A DNA stretch of 64,000 nt. It comes from Echiichthys vipera. Taxonomy: Eukaryota > Chordata > Actinopteri > Perciformes > Trachinidae. Of this stretch, positions 13,730 to 25,400 are shown one piece after another. Location: positions 10,194,551 to 10,258,550 of the forward strand of contig OY829657.1 of assembly GCA_963691815.1 (NCBI GenBank), given 5' to 3'. Under the pieces are notes generated by a model. The model was not told the DNA's origin. It did no database searches and was given only the letters and a program-made list of their open reading frames with translations. The position numbers and the translations under genes were made by a program. Positions within the stretch are counted from its first letter, which is position 1; every line of letters starts with the position of its first letter.

Positions 13730-14541
13730 CTAGATGCTTTCTCCTCCTCCTCTGATCTGTTCAAGCTGTACTGAGTGGCGACGCAGTAACCTCCTGCTCC
13801 TCTCGCTGCAGCAGGAGGCAGGTGCAGCGACCAGGGAGGTGACAGAGGAGGCAGGCGGCAGTCGGGGGAGTAACGCTGGTCTCACAGAGGCTCTGGATGA
13901 AGAGGAGGGTGGAGGCAGAGACACCATGCTCCGGCTTTTGCAAGTGGAAACCTGAGTTGGAACCTGGAGGTGGGAGTCTGACTGGTTGACTAAGGGCGGG
14001 AGGTGAAGCAGGGGAGGAACCACCATGATGGATGGGAGGGTGTTCCTGCGAAGTTGGGAGTGAGGAGACAAACAGGCAGGAAGCTTATCAACACAGTTTT
14101 TCAGGGTCATGTTGTCCAACGTTGCACCTCCAGGTGTCAAACACCTCTTAGGGACCAGTCTGCCTGCGGTTGCCTGAGACGAGCTCATCTCTGTGAGGGA
14201 GTGGACGGACTGAGAAAGCCTCGGGAGAAAATCCTCACGGCAGCTGTTGTAACTCTCTCCTCCATATCTGTTATCCCTCCTTTGAAGCACACTCTCCTTC
14301 TTTTCCATCCTGGACTGATGAAAATGTGGCTGTTCATCTCCTCTCTCTCCTCTCTCCCTCCTTGAATCCTCTCTGCCCCCCTCATCCCGCAGGCTACTTT
14401 CCCTCATGCCCCCCTCGTAAGCCCGGTTCAAACAAGCCAGGTTGTTAATGGCCAGCCAGGGTTCAGATAACATTCTCTGTCTGGGCGGTGGAGTGATACA
14501 CTGGCTCAACGGACTCTGCTCGCAGGAGGGATGTCTGCTGC

Positions 14542-14575
<34 letters not shown>

Positions 14576-17500
14576 GCTGCTACTTCCCCTTTTGCCTGAT
14601 GAAAGTGAACAAGATAAGACGTTGAGCGAAAAGCATAGGAAGTGGTCAAGATGAAATGTGTCTCCTTTTGCATAGCCTATCTGTCCATCCTCTTCCTAAG
14701 GTTTCTTTCATTTTTAGGAGTTTTCTATATCGCCCCTCCCACGATCCTGATTTTGGGTTCTGTAGAAATATAACTGGCTTGATTCTACTTCGAAGCATGT
14801 TTTGAATACAGTAGGTTAAGTGCTTACACTGTGTGTGTTCACACTGGGAAGTATTCTTAAAATTAGAGATCCGATACAATTTTGAACTTCCCGATTACGT
14901 GATTACGATACCCGAACCTGCGCGTTGGCCGATGCTGAGTAACGTTCCGACATGTACTGTATGGATGTGCTATGATTGCTATCATTATCATTATAGGACT
15001 TTCTTTCATTATCTAGTTTGACAGTCAGTCATAAAAAGAAAAAGAACATTATAAGCCACTTTAAAGTACATTTTTTTAGTGGCTAAATTATTTGGTTTCA
15101 GATCAGTGCATAGACTTATACTGATACGATAGCAGCAGTTTAGGCAGTATCAGGGGCATTTCTGGTATTGGTATTGGAACAGCTCTACCTAAAACAATCA
15201 ACAGACAATGTTACGCACAAAGAAAAATGATGAGCTGTGGATGATGAGGAAACAGCTACAGGGGGAAATTTTTTTTTGAATTTTCTCTTTTTAGTTTAAT
15301 ATAGCCAAAGCCTCAGTGTGATAGTCTGTGAACTACACATATTATGCATCATTCCCCTTTAGTATAACACAGTAAAGTATGTTCATTTCATGTCACTGCT
15401 ACAAAAAAAACAGCATCATGAAGATTAGCATATAGCATTGACCTTTTTCAACAGAATTCCATTGCTAGGCAACAGCCTTGGTAACTTCCTGTCAGCTGAT
15501 GTCATTCACATACACGACAACAGGAAACGAACTAGGACTGTTTTGGAATATTTATGTTTACATCTTTGAAAAGGTCCATACTATATACTATATAACTGCC
15601 AATACAGCATGGTATTAAGGAAACGCTTAAGAGCCTACTGCCTTGTCTACTAGCTGCTTAGGCACAGGGTTTCTATAAACTAAATGCTAACATTAGCATG
15701 CTAACATACTCTCAATTCAATTCAATTTTATTTATAGTGCCAAATCATAACAAAAGTCATCTCAGGACATTTTACAGAGTAGGTAAAGACCACACTCTAT
15801 GACTTATTCATGATTTACATAGACCCAACAATTCCCCCGTAGAGTACGGTGGCAACGAAAACCTTCGCTATAACAGGCAGGAGAGACCCAGCTCTATGGA
15901 GGACGGAGATCTGTCTTGACACAATCATCTTAAAAATAACAACATAGCTAAGGGCTCGTAAGCCCTAGCTGTAAGTTTTATCAAAGAAGAAAGATTACTC
16001 TTAAATATGGGGACAGTGTCTGCCTCCCGAATAACACTTGGGAGTCGGTTCCACAGGAGAGGAGCTTGGGAGCTGAAGGCTCTGCCTCTGCCTCCCATTC
16101 TACTTTTGGAGACTCTAGGAACGACAAGTAGCCCTGCATTCTCAGAGCGCAGCGATCTAGTCAATGATGATGCTCATATTTAGCAGGTATAATGTTCGCC
16201 ATGGTCACCATCTTAAGTAAGCGTGTTAGCATGCTAACATTCGCTAATTACCATTAAATAACAAGTACGGTTGGGGTCATGCCTATGTTCCACGGGTCCT
16301 ATGTTCCCCGGTTGCATAAGCCTAGGCCTTCGCTGATTTAATTCATCATTTTGTTAGCATTAGGGATTACAGTTAGGGTCAGGGTAAGGGGGTAGTGCAA
16401 GGGTCTACATAGGCCATTTTACGGGTAAATTCGGCACTGATTGTGGAACAAATAACAGACCGGGGAACATAGGAACCTTTCTGCGAAAAGCGGGGAACAT
16501 AGGTTCGCTCCCGTACAGTTCAGGCACACACAAAACTACAAATGTTCCCCCCGGAGCTGTAAACAGAAGCTCTGAAGAAAAAGTCAAGGGATCACCAAAG
16601 ACCTTGAATGTCATAGACTCATGGCAATTCATCTGGTTGTCGTGATATTTCAGTCTGAATCAAAGTGGTGGACCAACCAACGTTACCATCGCAATAGCAC
16701 AGCTAAAAAGAAATGCATTCATATACATGTGTTGTGCACAGTTTGTAAAGTGATTCATCTTAAATAGCCAGATGTTTCCCGGTCCATCGCTTCTTCCTCA
16801 CATCTTTCCTCTGACAACATAATCTAACTTCATTTAAAGCTGCTCTTCTTAGTTTCAACGAGTTCAGTTCCTCCGCAGCAGAAGAATAATGTTGCTCGTT
16901 TCATTGTAATGCACCACCAGACTTGAGCTTCACCTCACCCTGACAACACATTTTCATCTTGTCTCCTCAGGAATGAGCACTCAGCTAATGATTTCAACCA
17001 CCAGGAATTTATCCTCATCTGTCTAGACTTGCCTTTGTTAAACACTGCTCTGCTTTATCCTGGAGGGCCACAGCGTCTGCATACTGAGTACTGTTGATAA
17101 TACTGATCTCAACATCAAGGTGGTAAAACCAGTGAACTTGTAAATGTTATATAGATCCAATGCTAAGGCCCAGTATGTTAAGATGAGCTAGGAATGATGA
17201 GTGGCTGAATGAGGATTCCCATTCACCAGTGTCCCTGGTTAGCGCAGGGCCATTCTGCTGGAATGAAAAGTGTCTTGGAGTTGCTCAGTTTAATGATGTT
17301 TCGATTTCTTTTCGTCTCACCACTTAAAGACGTTTTTGTCTACGTTGCCATGTTCTGATATCTTTTTTTTTTTAGCCCATTTACTACAAATTAGTCATGC
17401 CACTCATGCTTTTAGACATTCATGGTTTTGAATGTTCTTTTCTCATTTTCCTGGGAGCTAGTGTTTTAATTAATTTAAGTACATTGAGACATTTAACTAA

Positions 17501-19250
17501 TCAATAGAAATGGGTAATCAACTGCAAAACTTTACACGCTCAGGAGCATTAATGATAATAATAATAACAAGAGGTGACTTGTACAAAAATAACCGTAAAA
17601 CTCCTGCAGGCTGATGTAAAGTGTACTGTTACTGAACTAAAAATATGCATTGCACTGTCTTTACTCACTAGTTCCTCTGAAGTTAAAGATGTTTCCTCCC
17701 TCAGGTGAGTTGGGCGAGCCTGTCTTGAGGACGATGTCAGACGGGGACATGCATGAGACCGGCGAGGTGTCAGGAGATGGAGGAACATTCAGGTAACGCC
17801 TGGTCACTGGGCCTCCGTTCACACCCATCTCTGTGGCGATAATGATGATGTCACGACCCCTGGCCCGGCAGGACTCCATCACCACCTTAAGTACATCGTT
17901 TTGAGAGTCATTAAAAGTTTTCAGGATATCTGTAGGCAGGAAAAGCTTTTGAAACTAAAAACTTCTACTGAATAAGTTGAAAAATTGAAGTACTTTAGGT
18001 GATTATTTCGTCTATTGCTTTATACTTTTACTCTACTACATTTCAAGGGGAAATATTATACGTTTTACTCTACTACATTTATCTGACAGCAAATGTTTCT
18101 ATTCCTTTTCAAATTAAGATTTTACATAGAAAACATATGATCAGTTTATAAACTATGATGAGTTATAAATAAAAGTTCCTAAAAGTTACTTTTAATAAGC
18201 TCCACCTTGAAATACTACTAAATTAAAACACCCATAACGCATAATTGATGATAATCACTATGCCCCTAAACACCACTGGATAAAGCTTGAACAAACCATT
18301 GTAGAGATGTTCTAATTAACACAGACACACCTTTATGCATAATTATAAAGAAGATACCTTCAGTGTCGGCTGGTGTTGTGCATTGAGGGCGTACACCAGT
18401 GCTGAGGCTCCGGAGCAGTCCTCCATGCTGGGGTCGGCTCCTGCAGCCAGCAGGATGGACGCCACCTGAGCCCCTGCTCGCTCCATACAGGCGTACATCA
18501 GAGGAGTGCGTCCGGCCTGGTCCTGTGCGTTTGGATCTGCCTGATTGGTACAGAGGAGGACAGTCAGGACAGTCAGAAGAGGACAACTCAAAAAGTTTGT
18601 ATCCCATGAACTCTTAAGAACGGCCCGGTGTGAATTAGGTGTCAGTCAGTTTATCTTGTTTATCTTGTCTATCTAATTGTTGCTTTGGGGTTCTGGCTCT
18701 CCGGTGAGAACTTTTTGACACTCTTTGCACGGTCCTCCATGTAATGAATACTTATCTTGCCTCAGAGTACACTGTGTTGTGCTTGACAGTGCCATAATGT
18801 TCAGAAACACTTTGCGAGGTGGATGGAGGACACAACCAGAGCAGGAAACATCTGGCACCTGTTTACTATGCATTAAAAGCACTGTTTACCTCTCTTAGTA
18901 CAGGTACATTTAATATGCATCAGAAATACATCTAAATCAATATACTGTTGAACTTCTGTGAAAGGTGCATGCTTTAGATTGCGTTTAAGCACACGTATTG
19001 TGAGTTGAAATGGGAATATTACTCACTGCAGACTGACCTTGTTCTGGAGCAGATAGGTGAGGAGTTTCACTGTCTCAGGCCCAGCAGGCTCCCCTTTCAG
19101 GGCCTTACAGGCAGCCAGGAGAGGGGTCTCTCCTCTGGGGTTGCGCCCGTTGACCTGAGCCCCACCTTCCACCAGCAGGCGGACCAGACGGAGCTTACAG
19201 GAGGCTGCTGCACTGATGAGGGGTCTGCAGTCCGACAGGGGGTCCCCCAT
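13730..19250 (-). CDS. ANKRD34-family ankyrin repeat protein, 492 aa, four coding exons
   Basis: Coding exons on the minus strand: 19250-19038, 18540-18358, 17885-17669 and 14595-13730; their phases agree and give 492 residues. Residues 1-132 hold about four ankyrin repeats (KLRLVRLLVEGGAQVN, GETPLLAACKA, GRTPLMYAC, GADPSMEDCSGASALVYAL). Next come ACxxxG-like ESCRARGRDIIIIAT, the RRYLNVPPSPD motif and CMSPSDIVLKT. The last exon has MLSEPWLAI, a Ser run and the C-terminal RRLLRRHSVQLEQIR. All of these are landmarks of ANKRD34A/B/C, and the length fits (about 500). The start has ATG four bases after an acceptor at 19253, so the 5' UTR is spliced. As I recall, mammalian ANKRD34 coding regions are in one exon, which makes three introns odd. 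The sequence slightly favours ANKRD34B (ALVYAxNxxxxxTLKV), but the paralogue is unresolved. Molecular function is not established in the sequence. Confidence 0.88.
14540..14578. repeat. (CTG)n trinucleotide run coding for serine
   Basis: About a dozen CTG units, read on the minus strand as AGC (Ser) near the start of the last exon of the ANKRD34-family gene. Length polymorphism would keep the frame. Confidence 0.9.
14864..15187. mobile_element. hAT-like non-autonomous element (MITE)
   Basis: The left end TTAGAGATCCGATAC and the right end GGTATTGGAACAGCTCTAC are imperfect inverted repeats of the TAGAGxTGTTCCxATACC type seen in many fish hAT MITEs. The interior is noncoding. It lies in the third coding-region intron of the ANKRD34-family gene. 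Confidence 0.55.
15711..16175 (-). mobile_element. Non-LTR retrotransposon 3' fragment
   Basis: On the minus strand, 16164-15925 reads SRMGGRGRAFSSQAPLLW followed by NRLPSVIREADTVPIFK. This is the characteristic C-terminal tail of L2/CR1/Rex-type LINE reverse transcriptases. The plus-strand start, CAATTCAATTTTATTTATAG then TGCCAAATCATAACAAAAG, is the common 3' tail of such fish elements. A second, more decayed copy of that tail is at 33757-33930. Heavily 5' truncated. Confidence 0.7.
16255..16525. repeat. Repeat with opposed CCTATGTTCC motifs
   Basis: GCCTATGTTCCACGG and TCCTATGTTCCCCGG occur at 16280-16312, and GGGGAACATAGG occurs twice near 16460-16505 in the opposite orientation, forming a loose palindrome. 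It resembles a dispersed fish repeat that I cannot name. It lies in an intron of the ANKRD34-family gene. Confidence 0.5.
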
Positions 19251-19658
19251 GGCCTGGGTAAAGACAGACTATACTTCACGGACAAAGTTTAACTACGTCA
19301 CAGTATTTAAATTTCAACACCTTTACTAACCGACCTGAACTGGATATCTTTCACCTATCATCAGGAGGAAGAGATACTAAATCTATAGACTTAAGGGTAA
19401 CGACAATAATAAAATTATCCGGCAAAACAGCAAACCAAAATACATTATATGAAAGCATGATATGTCTGTTTTCTTGTTTACACTTTAAATAAAAGGTTTC
19501 TTACATCAAAAACAGATATAATTTATTGTTAGACAGTGTAGTCAAGTTATTTTAAATAAAGTATACACATTTAAAAGCTGCTAATGCTTAAAAAAGGACA
19601 TGTACAGTATCCACAGGGTAGTTAATAGATGCATCCACAGTACAAACATTGAACTCAC

Positions 19659-19790
19659 CTTAAAGTTCCTTCTTCAGTGCTTATTGACCTGTTCTTCTTC
19701 TACAAACAAGAAGAAAGCAGTCATCTTGAGTTTATTCCGATGATTTAATGTGGCCCTTGGATGAAGCGTCCTCATGCTGCTGGCCTGCAG
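19659..19790 (-). other. Probable 5' untranslated exon of the ANKRD34-family gene
   Basis: The minus strand reads GGAACTTTAAG then GTGAGTTC at 19669-19651, a strong donor. The coding exon is preceded by an acceptor (TTACCCAG, 19254-19261), so an upstream noncoding exon is required. The upstream limit is unknown. A 33-codon upstream frame (19775-19674) closes before the donor. Confidence 0.45.
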
Positions 19791-20076
19791 CATACTGCAG
19801 CACATACTGTAAAGTGAGAGGATACTAACTTTCATCTGTGTCCCTCTGTAACGCCTCCGTCCTGATCTGTTTCCTACGCACCTGCTGGGTCGAGGGGCAT
19901 TTCAGTCCCACAATGACTGTTCAAAGTTATAAACAGTTTAGAGCCCAAAATGTCACCTGTTGCAGTCACTGCGCTACAAAGACTCAGAGGCCCTTTGATA
20001 TGAGTCAGCTTTGAACAGTTCTCATCTGCCTTGTGACCACCGTCTGTGTTCAAACACTGGCAGAGAGAGACAGATG

Positions 20077-20095
20077 AGACACACACACACACACA

Positions 20096-20190
<95 letters not shown>

Positions 20191-20212
20191 GCTGCACACA
20201 CACACGCACACA
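20077..20212. repeat. (CA)n microsatellite, interrupted
   Basis: CA array with CCCA, CGCA interruptions. Confidence 0.95.
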
Positions 20213-20666
20213 AAATTGTGATGCACTTGTCTTTTGTATTTTTCACTTTTTATATCTTTTGTTCTCTGCAAATCAATGAACAACTGCTCCATTAAATAAA
20301 TACTGAATCTGTACTGAATGATTTCAAAATGGTAGGGAGAGAGACGGCTCTAAGCTCGTGGTAAACAACTCAGCAACCCTCAAATACAGGACGTGGATCA
20401 CAACGCAATTAGCAACGCGCATAAGCAACAGGCAAGCATATATTAATCTAATTTTTCCTTCATCCTTAACATGCAAACGTGTCATGAACGGACATGAAAG
20501 AATGAGAATGCAAAATGTGAAATCATTTTTTCTCATGTGAAAGATTGAATTTCATATGTGCTTTTCAGGAGGCACAGAATAAACAGGGTAATAGAGTCAG
20601 TGTAGGTACAGTCCAACGTAAGATATGAAAGAGTGTTCCTGTTTTTACTGTAACTACATCAAGGAA

Positions 20667-20670
<4 letters not shown>

Positions 20671-20748
<78 letters not shown>
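20671..20748. repeat. (TG)n microsatellite
   Basis: Uninterrupted TG array of about 78 bases. Confidence 0.97.
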
Positions 20749-20750
<2 letters not shown>

Positions 20751-21176
20751 TATCCTTCTCATATCTCGAGAACCGCTCATCTGATCTACTTTGCACTCAG
20801 AGGGTGTACTGCTGGGGACCCAATGACGTGCATTGCCAGTTGGTGGCGCTATTACAATGAACTTTACAATTTGGTCTGTAACTTTTGAACAATAAATCTC
20901 AAAAGCAAAATTCTGAGACTGATTTTAAACCATTTCGAAATGTTTTTTTCTTCTTTACGTTTTTTAATAGTTTGGATTTTTTATATATTAGGCTATATGA
21001 AAAACTCTAAATAATTAAAACAAAGAGACATGTTTGTTTAAAGGATGCATTGTAGGTATTCATATCAACCCTGGGTGAAAATATTGCTCTTCAAGAGAAA
21101 TCTTTTTTTTATTCATTAAAGTTTTATTTTGTTTTTTAATTGTATTCAATCCTAAAGACAGATGAATAGAAGCCTA

Positions 21177-21950
21177 ATGACTTAGTATCTCTTAAATAAT
21201 GACTAAGTATCTCAAAATAATGACTTAGTATCTCTTAAATAATGACTAAGTATCTCAAAATAATGACTTAGTATCTCTAAAATAATGACTCAGTATCTTT
21301 AAAATAATGAATTTGTACATAAAAAACAATTACTTAATATCTCCAAAATGACTTTGTTTCTCAAGAAACAATGACTCAATATCTAAAAATGAATGATTTA
21401 GTATCTCAAAATAATGATAAACCTTCTCAAAATAATACTTACTCATTATTTCCAGATACTATCATGTTATTTTAAGATACTATTTCATGATTTTGAGATA
21501 CTATCATGTTATTTTAAGATACTATTTCATTATTTCGAGATACTATCATGTTATTTTAAGATGCTATTTCATTATTTTGAGATACTATTTCATTATTTTG
21601 AGATACTATTTCATTATTTTGAGATACTATCATGTTATTTTAAGATGCTATTTCATTATTTTGAGATACTATTTCATTATTTTGAGATACTATCATGTTA
21701 TTTTAAGATGCTATTTCATTATTTTGAGATACTATTTCATTATTTTGAGATACTATTTCATTATTTTGAGATACTATCATGTTATTTTAAGATGCTATTT
21801 CATTATTTTGAGATACTATTTCATTATTTTGAGATACTATTTCATGATTTTGAGATACAATCATGTTATTTTAAGATGCTATTTCATTATTTTGAGATAC
21901 TATCATGTTATTTTAAAATAGTTTTATCATTATTTTGAGAAAGTTCCTCC
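21177..21950. repeat. A/T-rich tandem array that inverts orientation
   Basis: From about 21177 to 21420 the unit is AATAATGACTTAGTATCTCAA with variants. From about 21440 to 21945 it is the reverse-complement type, TTTCATTATTTTGAGATACT, alternating with ATCATGTTATTTTAAGAT. The two halves form an imperfect giant palindrome. Long open frames here (Phe/Tyr/Ile-rich, repeated every 10 residues) simply reflect the unit length. It lies between the divergent ANKRD34-family gene and ell. Confidence 0.9.
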
Positions 21951-22224
21951 TCATTGTGTCATTTTACTAGTAGACACTATTATATCTAGTGTGAAGTTCT
22001 GTATATTATATTAATCATTATTTTGGATAACTGATTAATCTGATTGTTTTATTTTGAGACACAAAGCTATTTTAATATCCAGAAAATATCTCGGTATGAT
22101 TTACAGGCTCTTTATGTTTATAATCAGCCTTTTATCAGAGTCCATAGCAGTGACCTGCTCCACTCACCCAGAAGAAGAAACCCCCTCTCCATCTGAGAGA
22201 AAGAAGAGGAAGCAGAAAAGTAGA

Positions 22225-22468
22225 AGTGGTTACGTCAGCCCTACGTCATCTTTTATTTATGTCTCTGGACCAATAAGATCTGCTCAGCCGTCATGACGTA
22301 ACGCTCTACTCCAGAATAGCGCGCGGCGGCGGAGCAGCAGTAGCAGCAACCGCCGCCACACGGAACCGCTTAGCCTTTTCTCTCCGCCTCATCTCGCCAA
22401 TGTTTTCTTTATTTATGTGAGAATTGTTTGGTTGAAAATAAGCCTGATAGTGGGGGCTTCGCGGCGGG
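22225..22468 (+). promoter_or_regulatory. ell: ell promoter and 5' leader
   Basis: Three TGACGT-type CRE motifs occur upstream of the start: TACGTCA at 22231-22237 and 22242-22248, and TGACGTAA at 22294-22301. A CCAAT box is at 22270-22274. A short GC-rich stretch (GCGCGCGGCGGCGG, about 22319-22332) and CCGCCGCCAC follow. There is no TATA box. This fits a housekeeping-type promoter that may respond to CREB/ATF and NF-Y. The motifs are seen; their use is inferred. Confidence 0.6.
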
Positions 22469-25400
22469 ATGTCGGTGCTGAAGGAGAACCAGTGTTACGG
22501 ACTCTCCAGCGGGAAACTGAACCGCGACGGTAACATCTCTGTTTTTCATGTCAAACTCACTGACAGCGCGGCAAGAGCCATTGGCTCCTTTCAAAACGCC
22601 AAGGTAGGCTGTTTTAAAACACATTACCCTCGAATAACCACCTAAAACGTTCATTAAATGTCTACAGGGTTGAACCGCTTCGTCAAAGGGATCCTGACTT
22701 TAAAACCAAGGGGGGAGAAAAGGGAGGAAGGCGGGTTTGTGGTTCGCATTTCAGCCTAACTTCTTCTTCTTCTTCCCCGCCTGTTGTCTCATACAAGCCT
22801 CATTTTAAGCTATGAAATGGGAATACATGTTGCATAATACAATGCGGAAACGCTTCCCTGTGCGGTGATGCTTGTAACAAGCCGCTGGCCAAGTCGTTGC
22901 AAGCTTGTTGGCAAGTGTTGTGAATGTTATTAGTCTAGAGAGAGAGAGAGAGAAGAAAGGGAGCAGGCTGAGGGGAGTAGGCTTGTAGTTGTAGGAGGGT
23001 ACTTTTTGGACTGCATCTGGTGGATGGAGCACATTTTTTTGTAAACATGAATGGAGTTGAAGCCAGCTTTATATCTACAATGGAGACAAATTGACAGATT
23101 CTACATTCTGAAACCTGTCACCCAGTTAATCACAAATGAATCAGACACTGCAGGAAGTCTGTGGCAGAGCAGAGTCATGTACACTTCCTCTATTCTGTAA
23201 TTCCTTGTAACACAGATAGGAAACTCCTCAGTAATGAAAATGACCAATTTTCTGCTGAAAACTGAAAACCGCACCGCTCCTGTCATACCTCTAGTTTTGG
23301 TGCAATACTGTTACGATGAGACGGACAGAAAGGAGGGGAAAACACCTAAAGCACAGTCTTGACGTGCACACAACACTGTTGCTGTGTGCATATATCTAGT
23401 TTCTTTATTTAGCTTTAAGTGTGGCTATTCTTAACCCACTTGGGCTGATCACAGACATAAAAAAATAACACCTCTACATGTGGCCAGGCCAAACTGAGTA
23501 TTGGCAGCCTCCACGCTCTCTGCACTCATCAACAGGTGGACTCACAAATCCTCTTCATGAAAAGGTCAATTTGATTTTAGTCGTCGCGTACTTTCCGTCC
23601 GTGCTGCAAAAGTGTCACTCTGGGGCTGTCATTTCTTCCATTTCCTGCAGACTAATTCACCCCTGTGAACAGTTGACAGGCTGTTATTTCACCCTGTTCA
23701 CCATATTCTCATGTGACATGCTGCTGTATTTGAGCAGCAGGGCGCGATGACCTCAGCCACTTCCAATAAAATGTGCTTTATTTAATGAGCACATGATGCG
23801 CAAGTGTCAGGATAAACCAGAGGTACTTGCATCCCAGGGGGTATATTGTGGAGTACGCACTTAATTTGTAAAAATTTAAATTATGATTTGGGTTTAAAAA
23901 CCTATATCAAGGTACCTATGTTTAAATAAGCACTCAAGTAGGCTGAGAAATTGGTGTGAGGCCGATCTTAAGTATTTAACATTATTAGGGGAGCTCAATC
24001 TTAATTTAGGGGATTGGGTTTGTGAGCAATCACAGTAGATGTTTTTTTGCCAGTGTATTTTTTTTAAAAGAGCACTCCTTCAATTTAGCATCTGCAATTT
24101 TCACTACTTTGAAAAAGAACAATTGATGCATAAGAAGCAGAGACATGGCTGGGTGTTATGGGGAAAAAAAACCTCTACCGATAAAGGTAATTTAATATTT
24201 CATATGGGAAGACAATACATTATCGTCTTTTTATGTTCCACGTGTTCTTTTTCACCCTTGGAAAAACTTGGTTCCTATATTACCCACAATGCAACTCGAC
24301 CACAGACCGCTTGGTCAGAGATTCGTGTGTGTTATTCTAGTAGCGGCTCATGTAGCCACGAGCCACAAGCCTTCAGCAGAGATGAGGAGCGAGCTACTGA
24401 GAGAGCTAGCTTCTTTCCAATTCCACGCTACCAATTTCTTTTCATTTTCAAACTTGGAACCTTCAGCCCCAACTGATGCTGATTGAAATCTGACTTTATC
24501 AGATTTTGTGCCGCTGCCCTCTATTCAGTTGCGGAGTGGTGTACTCCAACACGTCATTTGACTTTAATGTGTAAAATTGGAGATTATGTTCAGATCCGTT
24601 CAGTCAACTTGCCAATCCATGGCCTTACATAAAAATTATTCCAATAAGTCCTACGCAGTGAGGTATACAGGTCAAAGCTTTGTGCAGTGGTCAGACTGGT
24701 ATTGGATTGGTACTCAGCTGCAAACACAAATCAATTAGTTGTCAACAACTAAATGAATCACCAACTATTTTGATAATCAATGAATCAGTTTGAGTGATTT
24801 TCAGGGGGAAAACATTTCCTAATTGTGAATATTTTCTAGTTTTTTTTCTCCTTTATAACAATAAGCTGAATATCTTTGAGTTGTGGAGAAAAAGGCATCT
24901 GAGGAAGTCATCTCAGGCTTTTGGAAACACTGGATGACATTTCTCACTGTTTTCTGACGTTTTATAGACCAAACAACTGATCGATTTAATTGAGAACATA
25001 TTCAACAGATTAATTGACATTGAAAATAATAATTTGTTTCAGCCCAGTACTCTGTATCAACTCGTAACCTAGGTTGAGGTGTCAAAATCAGAATAGGCGG
25101 AGATAAAGTGGACTGCATTGCATTGGTACAAAAGGCTGGGAACTACTGTTATATCGTACACTATGCACAGACATAAAGAACAACAGCCCACAGTCAGAAG
25201 AGTAAACAGGTTGAGTAATAGCAGTAATGAAACCCCATAAAGGAAGATGTAGCGCTTGTACAAGCAGCACAGACCTCAAAACATCCTTTGTGTTTTATGT
25301 TTTAACAAACGTCTTTGCTGTTGTGTCAGATCTGTGTGTACGTGTGTGTACGTGTGTGTACGTGTGTGTGTGTGTGTGTGTGTGTGTCAGACTCTCAAGT

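Noticed and set aside
21414..21938. Open frame of 174 codons rich in Phe, Tyr and Ile
   Set aside because: Pure product of the tandem A/T-rich units. Two frames are open with the same periodicity and there is no start context or homology.
22054..22296. 80-codon frame just upstream of ell
   Set aside because: It spans the promoter motifs, has no known domain, and no splice site linking it to ell.
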